Notes under the pieces: generated by a model
The model's input: only the letters and a program-made list of their open reading frames with translations
Told to the model about the DNA's origin: nothing
Databases searched by the model: none
Program-made: the position numbers and the translations under genes
Origin: Liolophura sinensis
Taxonomy: Eukaryota; Mollusca; Polyplacophora; Chitonida; Chitonidae
Assembly (NCBI RefSeq): GCF_032854445.1
Contig: NC_088303.1
Coordinates: forward strand, 27,041,501-27,105,500
Direction: 5' to 3'
Length of the DNA stretch: 64,000 nucleotides
Part shown: one piece after another, positions 24,271 to 35,079 of the stretch
Numbering within the stretch: position 1 is the stretch's first letter
Layout of the letters: each line of letters starts with the position of its first letter

Positions 24271-24436
24271 TTATTTAATTTATTTGATTGGTGTTTTACG
24301 CCGCACTCACGAATATTTCATTTATACGATGGCGGCCAGCATAATGGTGGGTGGAAACCGGCGACCGCATTGGTGAGAGACTCCTGGGTCATTACGCTGC
24401 GCTAGTGCGTTAACCCAACTGAGCCACGGAGGCCCC
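24271..24436 (-). mobile_element. SINE with internal deletion and 12-bp TSD
   Basis: On the minus strand the element runs from GGGGCCTCCGTGGCTCAGTT at its head to a (TAAA)-type tail. About 80 bp of the middle are missing, so the B-box part joins directly to the GGTTTCCACCCACC segment. Direct repeats CACATACCTGAT flank it at 24259-24270 and 24437-24448. Copy B has the unoccupied site at about 44365-44395. Confidence 0.92.
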
Positions 24437-25599
24437 CACATACCTGATCTATCAAATCGTACAAAGCCTGGTGTCATATGCAGGTACCTTAGGTATATTG
24501 CTGTCTAAGTGATGTGAGTGAACATTGTCAAAATTGAAACATCCATCTTGTCGTTAAAAAGTCTTAACGGGAAATCCTTCTTGTCCACCTAAGTATTCTA
24601 CGATTTTACACAATAACTTTGACGGTTCTTATTTCCAGCAACGTCAAGGAAAAATGATGTCGTTCTCTCCGCTTCAAGATCCCCCAGGGCACTGTTAAAA
24701 TAGACGTGGAAAGAGAGCACTGAACTCGAATGAAAGCCTCCAAGTCTTTGCGTGTCTGAGACCATCACATTAAAACATACGGCTATCTGGCTGTTGCATA
24801 GTGATCTGCTATTTGCGTCGTGTGTGGATGTTCGTTTGCATTTTCTCTACCACAGGCTAAAGCAGTTGTGGGTGTAGAGAACGTTTCCAAGTGGACTTAA
24901 TGGAAACCAGACTTGGCACATTGGTGTTTATAAATGTAGTCATTTCTGGAGCCAAGCAGAGCGAAAAGACAATGTGTACTGGTGATATTGTAGCGATTTG
25001 TTGTTATATATATATCCTCTTAACGATACAGATATCCCAGTTCCAAATCACACCATTTACTACAGGGGAAAGCACAATATTGGTAGCGTGAATCACCCAG
25101 TGTCGAACTTTGGAACAATATCGGTATACTGCTGGAGACGTTCGCTACTATGGATTCTTTTGAATGTCAGCTCGGTCAGTCCGTGTCATTCAGTAGTATG
25201 TTTGGGAAAACCACTAGTTAGCTCTGAACTTCGAATAACCAAGAAAAGTCCGATTTTTAAGGTTCAACAAACAGCAGCAACAGTTTTATTAAAATAGAGT
25301 GACAGGAGTATGTTGATATATATATAGGTAAAAGTGCCAGTACTGTGTACAAGCACAACATCTGTACTTCAGATGGTTCAGATAACTGTGTTAGGGATAT
25401 CTCAGGGAGGTATTAAACCTAGTACTGCTGTGATAGTGGTATGTCCTACTGGTGTCATATAGACAATATGTCAGCCATGTGTGGGGACATTATCCGTAAA
25501 TAATACTTTCAGGTCTTCTCTGGGAGTAACAGTTCCAGAATTGGTCCAGTAATAACTTGGGAAAACGAGTTTCAAATTCTGGGACTCGGTGTCTCACTG

Positions 25600-26030
25600 T
25601 GCCGAAACTGGGAATCCCAGTCCCACTATTGCTCAGGGGCACTTATGCACAAATTCTCCCAGTATAAATGTTTCAGCTCATACTTGGGAATTATAAAATT
25701 TTGGTCCAGAAAATCCCAGTGACAAACTATTGAGATATACTGTCTCAATCATGGTTGGGAATATCAGTCTCACAGCCTGGGAAAGTCAGTCCCACAGCCT
25801 GGGAACACTTGTGTCACAATTTGGAACTAGCAGTCCCACTGTCTCTAGGTATGCTCTAAAGCTGAAATCCCACTTCAGTGCTGACAACTTATCTAGCTAC
25901 CACTTTACACTGCTTATATACATGTAAAATACCTGCCTTAGAAAGCTAACTAGGTGGAAATTTAGATGTTAACACGACGGTGGTCCGAGATCATCTGGGA
26001 CTGAAAGTGGGAATTTGCCCAGTATTTATA
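25600..26030. repeat. Cluster of CCCAGT/ACTGGG motifs
   Basis: Inside the 2.05-kb element, CCCAGT or its complement recurs many times. This includes an ACTGGGAATCCCAGT palindrome at about 25606-25620 and a 22-bp doubling TCAGTYYCACAGCCTGGGAA at 25764-25807. It reads as a degenerate short-motif array rather than coding sequence. Confidence 0.6.
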
Positions 26031-26037
26031 GTCTACG

Positions 26038-26055
26038 CTCATAAATATTCATGAG
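26038..26055. repeat. 18-bp palindrome CTCATAAATATTCATGAG
   Basis: An almost perfect palindrome with one mismatched pair, inside the 2.05-kb element. No function can be assigned. Confidence 0.6.
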
Positions 26056-29000
26056 TACCAAGGATGGTACTCAGAGCACTGATTGGCTAATACCAAAGTA
26101 ACAACATCTGTGTATAGAAATACTATACATGTACATGCGTATCTAATGTCATGGCACATTTTTCTTTCTTTTTCTTAATAATGGAAAGATGAACAATAAC
26201 TTGTAGGTAGAAAGGAGATGAGCCTGTGGAGTGAAGCTATTTACTTTCGCAAATACAAGTTAATGCCCCTTTTGAAACTCTTCAATATGAGTTTAACACT
26301 AAAGGATGTCGTAAAGTAGACAACCTCGTCTAGCGGCAGTTGACCGTGAACGACGATCGTGCGCGGCGAAGCAACAACAACAACCACAAAAATGATTTAG
26401 TGTCTTAAACTTGGTATAAAGGACCTTTTATGCCAAAATCATGCCACAGTCAGTGAGTACTAATGTTGTTTTAACTGGAAAGATGCCGTACGTGTTTTGT
26501 TACAGCAAGAATATGTCCAAAAGTAATGGAAACTCTACTCGAATTTGTCACTTCAAAATATTAACAATGGCGGATGTTTCGCCAAACTTAAGGTCACTAA
26601 AAAAAAAAACTGTTGTTTGCAACCTAGTCAAACAATATCTGATCACCAAGTTTGGAGAGAAACTCCTTCAACATGTCAGTGTATTATACGTGAAATATGG
26701 TGTTCTAATTAAGTCATCAAATTATAAAATTCTTACGTTGGAAGGGACAGAGGTCCACGGAAACTGTGTCCTTCAAAAGTTATATTAAGGCGCCAAAAAC
26801 AACTTGCTCTCATGAGTCCACAAAATATCCTGTCTCTATATGTTACAAAAAAAACATATATATATTTCAAAATATTCCACAAAAATTCTAATTTAATTTG
26901 AGGATATGTCTAACCCATAAAAATTTACATTCTACTGGTAAAACCTGTGTCTACGTTATGGACAAGGCAGAAAATTAACCCCTAACCTACCATGCAATTA
27001 TATGAAATCATATACTGTCTCTAGCAAAATCGCCACAATATTAATAAACGGCGACTTTGATAATGAACAGTTTTATTCATATTAGATTTTTACGACACGT
27101 ACTGACTTTGGGTCAGTAGAAGTCTCCATTGCATCACTGAAAGTTTTCCGAAATACTTAAACAAGACTGTTTGGTGTCAGTATAATATGAATGGTTGGGG
27201 TGTCATCCCTGGTCTCTTCGCCATGATAATTCCATGGTGGCAGCACTTTGTCGGCATGGACTCGCCCTGCCACAAGGAAACACAGTATATCTACACACAC
27301 CTAATGATTTCTATTCACATTACTGAAAAATTGTTAAGTACGACGTAAAACCCCAAGCATACATACATTTGAACGACTTTGCCAAGGTCTCATGTGTTAG
27401 CAAAGATAAAGACGTGTTTACCAGGTTATCACGGAGAGTAGTTAAAATACAACCAAGTCATTTGTTCTCGGTACAGACAAGGTATAAGGGAGGCATTGCT
27501 TATAGCGCACCGGTTATAACGCTGTTTTACATGTTCTCGATATTCCCAGCAACTGTATAGCACCCACTACACCGTCATGTTGGCGTATGGAGAAGAAAGA
27601 CTGGTTAATGGGCAGTGGGGCAACATTTTTTGACAGGTATTTATAATTTATTTCAGCATTACTTTGAATATGCACTGAAATTTCGATTGGGAAGTGTTAT
27701 GCTAACAAAGCACAGATTTGCGATGGCTTTGCACTTAAGTGTCTCTGGCACAGGTATGTTGTCTGATATCTCCCTTCCAACGGGGCAGTAGTAAACAACA
27801 CTTGACAGATGGTGAACGTCTGAATCTGTTACAGTCGCATAAACCGAGAGGGTAGATGATCCTTGTTTGAGTCTTGTTAATTATAATGAACCTTAAGCCC
27901 GTATGCGGCTGTATAAAATTTCTGGATGTGAAAGCAGTTCGAAAGGCCGAATCTTCAAAGATCGAAACGTCTTTGTAACATTTGTTGACAGACACGTCTT
28001 CCGGTTACGGTGTGTAAATAGCATCGGGATTGTAAATAGCATAAGCAACCAAGCTGAGTTTTCCCCCAATTAGTCGATTTCTAATAAGAAAGCCTTCACA
28101 AGTTTTATGAGTAGGAGGCCTCAAAGCCTGTTAATGCCCACATCAACACCGTAATCCCACTTGATAATAGGACATGAAAAAGGTCTGTGTATTTCTGCTC
28201 TTCTTTAATGAAGAGTACTTCACAGACAAGCACTTCTATGGGACTAGTATTGAAACAGCCTACTTCCAACAGATTTTTTTCTGTCAAACTGTATGTTATG
28301 TTAGACACCGTGCACGTATTGATCTCTTTTATTCCCTTAAAGCCTGTCTGGATACAGAGTATTTTTCGGAGAAATCACCATCTGAGGGGTGAATCCCGTT
28401 TGTCTCCTACTTATTCTTCGTATTACGTGGGTGGGATCTTGGATATAAATTGGTCACAATTTACATGTGTTTCTCTTAACCAGGGATCCAATATCTATGT
28501 TTGGGGTGGCAACTTTAACTTCCCGAAGAAGCTGTATCGCAACGTTTCTACTGTTTTTGTTCCGTTTTCCATGCAAATCAACAAGAGAGGCAAACAAAGA
28601 ATTCTTGCACTTTCGGTGTTCAAAAACAAATTTAAATCCTGAATAGTAAATACGCCCCTTTTTAGCACAATTTCGTATGAATTCTTAAATCTAGACATCA
28701 AGAACCATATTTATGTAACCAAGAGGTGTGACATGTCCATAATTCCAAAGTCCTCTCCTCCCCCCGCCCCACAAATGCCCCAAACACACCCCTTCCGAAA
28801 AGTATACTTAAAAGGGAAGTAATTGCAAATAAATCAAAGAAGAAAAGAGACCCAAGCATGCAATAATTTTTAATGATACTGCTACTGCTAATATAGGCAA
28901 GATATCTAAATCGAATCTAAAACTAGCGGTCCGTGACAAAATTTCCAGATCAATTACAAATATAGATATCTCAGTTACACTGTGATTGGACCTGTTCTTA

Positions 29001-29527
29001 TCGGTATCAGGCTGATGTGATAAACATGGATGTTTCTACATTTCCTCAAGCACTGGGTTAAGCGGTGATCCGGTAAACTCAGTGATAGCATGACTAAGCC
29101 TGTGGAAGCAGCGTAAGATGACATGTGAAATGTGTTTGATCTACAAAAAAATCTGGTATTACTTACTATATCTCGTATAGTAACGACGCTGATAAAACAA
29201 CATTGCAACAGTCCTTATAACATTTGCCGCAAACATCGAGGAATAATAAGTAAGTTGAGTCATTTGTGAGATTTGTGAACAACTTCTGTTATTCCCAAAT
29301 ACCATTTTCTTTATTTCAGATATATGGTCTATTCACAGTTATTCCAGAATTGGGCTAAAACGACATTATGTATTAAACAAGGCACTCAAACGTTAGACCC
29401 CGCTAGAAGCCTAGACAACATGGTCCGTTGTTACCATGAAGATAAGTCAGCTAAACCTTCAACACTACATCAATAAATGTTCACATCACTTATGGTAGCT
29501 TCCCTGCGACTTGTTAGTATCACTGTA

Positions 29528-29781
29528 GGGGCCTCCGTGGCTCAGTTGGTTAGCGCGCTAGCGCAGCGTAATGACCCAGGAGCCTCTCACCAATGCGGTC
29601 GCTGTGAGTTCAAGTCCGTTCTCTCCGGCCGTATGTGGGAAGGTCTGTCAGCTACCTGCGGATGGTCGTGGGTTTCCCCCGGGCTCTGGCCGGTTTCCAC
29701 CCACCATAATGCTGGCCGCCGTCGTATAAGTGAAATATTCTTGAGTACGGCGTAAAACACCAATCAAAAAAAAAAAAAAAA
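29528..29781 (+). mobile_element. Full-length tRNA-derived SINE
   Basis: The best preserved SINE in the window. The head GGGGCCTCCGTGGCTCAGTT contains a pol III box A (TGGCTCAGTTGG) and GAGTTCAAGTCC fits box B. A conserved body follows, then GTAAAACACCAATC and a pure poly-A tail of about 17. Exact 12-bp duplications AGTATCACTGTA flank it at 29516-29527 and 29782-29793. The perfect flanks and tail suggest recent insertion by a LINE-driven mechanism. An apparent open frame across it is incidental. Confidence 0.96.
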
Positions 29782-31555
29782 AGTATCACTGTATGCTGTG
29801 TGCATTTAAGTAGTCACCAGAATTGTGTGGAAATGTCACTGTCAATCACGTTGATGTAAATGGAAACTTCCCTTGTCCCTCACTTATAGCAGGCGGTCAC
29901 ACAGACTACCTTCACCGCCTTCTACCTTTCATTACCTGCCGGAAACTGCCTGTCAACCAGTACACACTGATTTATCTCTATGATACATAAACCTACAAGC
30001 TCTACCTAGAGGCTCTGGATATGCTAGATAACTGGAATGTCCTTTAAACATATGAAGCCTACAATAACCCAGGATGATTCGTTTATGTCAGGCCCATCAG
30101 AGTGGATAGCAGACATTCTTATATCCCTAGTGTCAACATCTAGACCTAATTCGCTGAGTAATCAATGAATATCACACCGAAGGGGAGATAATCGATCCTT
30201 TAAGAACCCCCTGCTGATCGTTTCAAATTCCTTGATTTCTCTTTTGATCTGATTAGAGCTATCTTGCGAAGCCACTAGCAGATTTTAGCTGCATTTTCTT
30301 TCACATACTTACTTCAAACCAGTAACAAGGTCATTTGAATGACTACGAGATCTAGTCGACATTTAGGCGAGATAAAGTAGACAAGGCGCCATTGTAACGA
30401 GACGCCAAGAGCATTCAGTCCCGGATCTCATGTAAATCTGAATCTCAACTTCCTCGCGCATTCCTTTGACCAAATCTTGATCAAGGCTTGTCTGAATATT
30501 GACTAAGTCTCGCATAGTGCATCGATTGTCGACTTAATCTTGTTAGAATGTCGCGTGTATTCTTAATCCCATCAGAAAATTACAGTCCCCTAGAAATAAT
30601 TGATCTGTTTGTATATTTAAGTAGAACTCAGCTAAAAAAGAGCGACATTTGGACAATAATGCGTTTTTTTCAGGTTAAGTGGTATAAGGCTATCTGTGCT
30701 GATTAATACTCTACTTAGAATTCCGTAAATCTCTTTATATACACCTCCGCACAACGTCGGAACAAATCCACTCTCCCTAACCTTGAAAGAAAGAGCGTCA
30801 TCCCGCTGTATTTACCAGCTTCAGGAGACAGACTTTTACCAAGGAGGTTAAGGCAGAGAAATGTCAAGTATTAGGGTCTGTAGAGCTCATTGGTGGATGA
30901 GAATTTCCAGATTTACTGGAAAATATGTATGCACATAGTGCAATTCTCGTTTAGCTCAGGGTTGGAGTAAAAGCAAAAAATATTCCTATCAATCCAACAA
31001 TAATCAACTCAATGCTTTCCTGTTAAAATCTTTCAGCATTAAATATCTTCCTGGCTTAGCAGGTTTTCTTCAAAAACATGCTCCGTTGATTTTATTGGCC
31101 ACTTTGTTAAGTTTGCTAACAATGAGGATCCGAATTGCATTTATTAAAAGATTGGAACCTATTTAATTTAATTGTATTAAATTGGATCTCGTCGATAATT
31201 CACTTTTGGAATTCTAACACATGTTTTTTTAACCTGTTCAAATACACAACACATCCTCTGGAAATGTCAGATTTCTCGAAACGAACTTTTATTTAATAAA
31301 GTTTGCCATAATCAAATAGATGAAAAAAAGAAAAAGAAAAAAGAGGTTTTCTCAACTTAACGAATAACGTCAACTGAGTATGACAGATATGCAAGTTCCC
31401 GTATTTAATTCAGAGACAGTTATATTTCAATCAAACCGAAATTCCACGTCTTTCTTGCAGCTAACTATGAGTGTCATCATTAAAATTGACAATGTAATAA
31501 AATGTGAATATAACAATTTTTAATTGTTTAAATATTTATTTTTAGTGATATAATC

Positions 31556-31665
31556 GGTGTTTTACAGAAGAATCAACCATATTTCACTTACATGACGTTG
31601 GGCAGCATTATTGTGGTAGGGAACACGTTGCCATCCGCAAGTTCCTAGAAAACGTATACGATCGA
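31556..31665 (-). mobile_element. Old SINE remnant shared with copy C
   Basis: A degraded 3' SINE piece (CGGTGTTTTAC..., TTTCACTTA, GGGCAGCATTAT, CCATCCGCA). The equivalent remnant in copy C lies at 58100-58205 with matching flanks, so this insertion predates the split of copies A and C. Confidence 0.75.
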
Positions 31666-31784
31666 ACTACAGGTATCTGTTTTTTTTTTTTTTTGTTTTT
31701 TTTTTTGTATAAAAACACGACTAACTCCAAATCTTGACTGGTATCTTAAATTTTTGCGGTCGAACTATTTATCTGAATTATTTC

Positions 31785-31975
31785 AGTGGTGTGTTTTGCC
31801 GTACTCAAGCATATTTCACTTATATGGCGGGGGTCATCATTATGGTGGGAGAAAGTCGAGCAGAACCCAAAGGAAACCCAATACCATCCACAGACTGCTG
31901 GCAGACCTTCCCACGCATGGCCGGAGGGTAAGCTGGAATTGGCTGGAATTGAACTCACAGCGATCGTAATGGTCA
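31785..31975 (-). mobile_element. Degenerate SINE
   Basis: On the minus strand it carries the SINE body from the B-box region (TGAGTTCAATTCC variant) to the GGCAAAACACACC tail, with the tRNA-like head lost. It is diverged along its whole length. Confidence 0.85.
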
Positions 31976-32235
31976 GTGGAGTGACGTGTGGCGTATAATT
32001 CACATAGTTAGAGCTGTCAGGTCAGTCGTATTCCAATGTTTCCATTGCCCGTGGCACTTGCAGAAAAAAATTTTTAAAATTTTAATTTTTTGTGGAAAAC
32101 AATTGCAAATCTAGCCCTGACACGAATATAGACGGACAAAATCGCTATAACATATTACTCTCTTCCTTTTGACACCAAAATATTTTATGACATTTGTTTG
32201 CCTCTAAAAAAAAGCACTATTTTGGGTAAAATATA

Positions 32236-32359
32236 TTACTTTACTTTGTCATGATCTTTGTTTTGATTTACTTTTACTGAATTTTTTAAAGCTCTCCTAA
32301 GAAAGCTCAAAATGAAATATGATTTAATTCCATCAGGTACATGTAGTCCAGCAGATGAG
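32236..32359 (-). CDS. Putative terminal exon C of an unknown gene
   Basis: On the minus strand an acceptor-like CTGTTCGCAG precedes CTCATCTGC. If the upstream exon ends in phase 2, the frame stays open for 40 codons (SSAGLHVPDGIKS...) to a TAA at 32236-32238. The product piece ends in a basic, lysine-rich tail. It resembles nothing I know. Support rests only on splice-like edges and phase agreement with the two pieces upstream. Confidence 0.3.
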
Positions 32360-32482
32360 CTGCGAACAGGTAGTAGCGCACAGTATGTCACCCTTCCCCC
32401 GCATCAGAGTGTAGTAGGGGACATCAAAGTATAGGACTGTCGATAGGGCACTAACAACAGTATGTAGATATGATGATTTTAC

Positions 32483-32592
32483 CTGGTCGTCTGTATTCTG
32501 GACCACAGAAGTAGCGATGGACGATGACTCTTGTTCGTGGTGCGGAAGACTACAGTTGGTGTTCCAGTTTCAACAAATCCAGACGTACCAGC
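32483..32592 (-). CDS. Putative internal exon B of an unknown gene
   Basis: A minus-strand segment of 110 bp. It is preceded by a pyrimidine-rich acceptor (TTCTTTCC... to ACTGTCAG) and followed by CAG|GTAAAATC. It reads open for 36 codons plus two bases (AGTSGFVETGTPTVVF...), starting in phase 0 to agree with exon A and ending in phase 2 to agree with exon C. No family is recognised. Confidence 0.35.
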
Positions 32593-32898
32593 CTGACAGT
32601 AACTTAAAAATGGAAGAACATGAAACACACAGGAAAGAAACATGAATAATTTCAGACTGATGTGATAGTGATGAATTACACAAAGATTGTATAAAAAAGG
32701 TGCAAAGCTGTATGAAATGAATGGTATATGAAAACCACATCACACACACACATGGGCCACTCAAATTGCCTCCATCGTAAATCTTCCAGGCAATATGTCT
32801 ATTGGTTTCAAGGAAGGAGTGCTTCAAAGGTACACCATGGTTAAACTCAACTTCTTGTTTAAAATGACCTGAGTGTATACAAATTAGACAATACTTAC

Positions 32899-33064
32899 AG
32901 GTGTACTTTGAAGTCGGTTGGGTTGCTGCCTGGACTGTCGTGGTATTACATCTGTTAAATTATCACTGTCCTGAAAACGAATAGGACTGGCCTCTTCAGA
33001 AATATTTTGGTTCACAGAGGTTTGCAGTAGGGTGTTTAAAACTTCATCATTAAATGCGTTTTAT
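32899..33064 (-). pseudogene. Putative exon A of an unknown gene, stop at its edge
   Basis: A minus-strand segment of 166 bp between a strong acceptor (TTTGTTGTTGGTTCCTCAG) and a strong donor (CCT|GTAAGTATT). The frame that joins exon B is open for about 50 codons (DEVLNTLLQTSV... SEEASPIRFQDSDN...), with a hydrophilic composition plausible for a disordered protein. However, the first full codon after the acceptor is TAA in this frame. Either the gene is broken, the true acceptor differs, or the exon is not real. An alternative reading on the plus strand exists but lacks a good splice edge. Confidence 0.3.
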
Positions 33065-33496
33065 CTGAGGAACCAACAACAAAGCAGACTGTACAAAAGT
33101 TGAAAGACAGACAAAGCAAAGTTAACATTTATAATTCACACATGGAGTTAACTACTCAAGAAATTCAAAGATCACAAAATGAATGCTGAGAAACAATTAT
33201 CTGGCACCAAAAAACACTGCTTGTATGATTTGAAATTATACTTTAACAATCGTCAGAGCAGTTTTCAAACACAAACAAGGTTTCTTGTTAGTTCAAAGTT
33301 CATTATTGTAGGGCATAATTTAGGGTAAAAATATTGGACTAGAACAGGCAATAGTTACAGAAATTTTATTGGGTTATACTAACAGACACAAGAGTTGATA
33401 ATTTCATAAATTTTAGAAACAACTCAGATACCAAAGGCAAAGGCAAATCCCTGTTAGGGATAATGATCATTTATGAAATTCTGTGAAGCTTTGACA

Positions 33497-33597
33497 GCCT
33501 ATTAGACCGAATTCAACATTCTGGATACTGCACAGACGATCAGTTCACCCCGAGTAGCAATGTTTTAGAAGAATTTATGGATTTGGCCGATCACTAG
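33497..33597 (+). other. Exon-like open frame, plus strand
   Basis: After a TTTGACAG acceptor-like site the plus strand reads LLDRIQHSGYCTDDQ... then SSNVLEEFMDLADH and a TAG. About 32 codons have coding-like composition. There is no partner exon, and the length is within chance expectation. Confidence 0.15.
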
Positions 33598-33849
33598 CGC
33601 AAAAAGCGTCACATAATAATTGGCTGTGATGTCGAATCACTGACCGACTTTTGGTCGTTAGTGTTGCTTCTTACGGTTGATTATCATACATGAATGCAAT
33701 AAATCGGATTTTGATGCTTCGTGTATTTTAAGTCTTAAACTGAAGCATTTTGGCTTATGTGGGCCGTCAAAATTTGAGCTCAGAACCACATATTGTAACT
33801 GCCACCGCTCTCTGGCCGTGGATATACATGTGAGTTAGAATAATGCTTT

Positions 33850-33883
33850 TATACACCCAGCGGTTGTGGATATAATAAGCAGA

Positions 33884-33951
<68 letters not shown>

Positions 33952-34130
33952 CCAGTGGCTGTGGATGGAAGCAGAGATTTTATATACCCATCTACGGTGG
34001 ATACAAGCTGGAAATTTTTTCCTATATCCTCCAATCGGCTTTGAATATAAGCCGAAATTATTTCTGATATACCCAGTGGCAATGGATATAACCTCAATCC
34101 GTTTTTTTATGCCCACCGGTTATACAAGTT
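33850..34130. repeat. ~40-bp degenerate minisatellite
   Basis: At least five diverged units share the core CCCAGYGGCTGTGGATATAAGC followed by a T-rich stretch. Unit starts are at about 33855, 33951, 33987, 34030 and 34073, with a spacing near 40-43 bp where uninterrupted. An (AT)n tract interrupts the first interval. Confidence 0.75.
33887..33950. repeat. (AT)n microsatellite
   Basis: About 62 bp of AT dinucleotides embedded between units of the surrounding minisatellite. Confidence 0.95.
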
Positions 34131-34921
34131 ATGACTGCAATGTATGTAAAATTGGTTGATCATATCTAAATTCACCCCATTTAAAGATGGTCTTCACTCT
34201 ATATTTACAGTTATTCCTGAGTACAACTTAAATACCACTCAAATAAATAAATATATTCACAGCAACTTGCTAGGTTGCTAAGGGAATGTAAAATAGCGAT
34301 GTTTCCTTATCTGTGCAAAAGTGGTTGACAACAATTATGATTCAGCGACATTTGGTTTTGTACAGCAAAATTGGCTACCATACGACAGACACCAATGAAC
34401 TTCTGATTAAAACTAACAAGCAGCTATGTTGTTTTTACCTACCTGAACTTATGGCATTGCAATATTATAAATATCTTAGCTGTCTGCAAGAACTTATCTA
34501 TTTGGACAGTCAGCTGTCTAATTACTAAACGATGACAATATGAAATGCTTGTTGACTCCAGTCCTGATAAAAAATCATTTCCAATTTTGCGGAACAGTTA
34601 TCATATAATTATCTAGTATCCATACAAGCACCTGTGATGTGTGCAACAACTAACTTATGCGGTTACATGTGACATACCATATTCAAGGTTTATACTTACC
34701 TCATGTTAAAAAATATCATCTTTGATCATCTTTCACTGGCAAGTGGTACAGTGAAATGTAATCTTTGTGTTGTGCTTTTTGTAAAAATACAATCAAGCGT
34801 TTGTAATTTGAGCCTTTTTTGGCATAATTTTGGGTTCTCATCAGGACCTGGATAACCTCAGTGAACTTAAATTATTTTAACATATCAAAAATTTGGATTA
34901 AAAAGTAAAACGGCTTGCCAT

Positions 34922-35079
34922 AAGCCCAAAGGAAACCCACGGCCATCTGAAGATTGCTGCAAGACCTTCCCACGTACGGCTGGAGAGGAGGTCAGCGTGA
35001 GCTGGAATTCAACTCACAGCCGCCGCATTGGCAGGAGGCTTCTGGCGATTGCGCCGTGGTAATTACCTCGGCCACCCCA
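34922..35079 (-). mobile_element. SINE fragment
   Basis: The minus-strand head and middle of the SINE (GGCCGAGGTAATTACCACGG... box region, GAGTTGAATTCC, GTGGGAAGGTCTTGC). The 3' end is missing. Confidence 0.85.

Larger units (their letters stand above)
24988..27038. mobile_element. 2.05-kb insertion with terminal inverted repeats
   Basis: This interrupts copy A at a site that is continuous in copy B (44875-44895) and copy C (55035-55055). The ends read TTGTAGCGATTTG inward from the left and, as reverse complement, TTGTGGCGATTTT from the right. TA flanks each side (24986-24987, 27039-27040). The interior codes for no transposase I can recognise. An open frame of 115 codons at 26441-26788 has no familiar motif. 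This looks like a non-autonomous DNA transposon of unknown family. Confidence 0.75.

Noticed and set aside
26441-26788. Possible transposase of the 2.05-kb element
   Set aside because: The 115-codon frame has no DDE-type, helix-turn-helix or zinc-binding motif I can see, so no function was assigned.
29477-29755. Open frame of 92 codons across 29.5-29.75 kb
   Set aside because: It is read through the SINE, whose GC-rich body is open by composition. A tRNA gene call here was also rejected because the tRNA-like head is only part of the SINE.
32899-32990. Plus-strand reading VYFEVGWVAAW through the same segment as putative exon A
   Set aside because: Open only about 28 codons and its acceptor lacks a pyrimidine tract. 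The minus-strand reading has better splice signals and phase partners.
33849-34159. Open frames with long Tyr-Ile repeats
   Set aside because: Translation of the (AT)n microsatellite.
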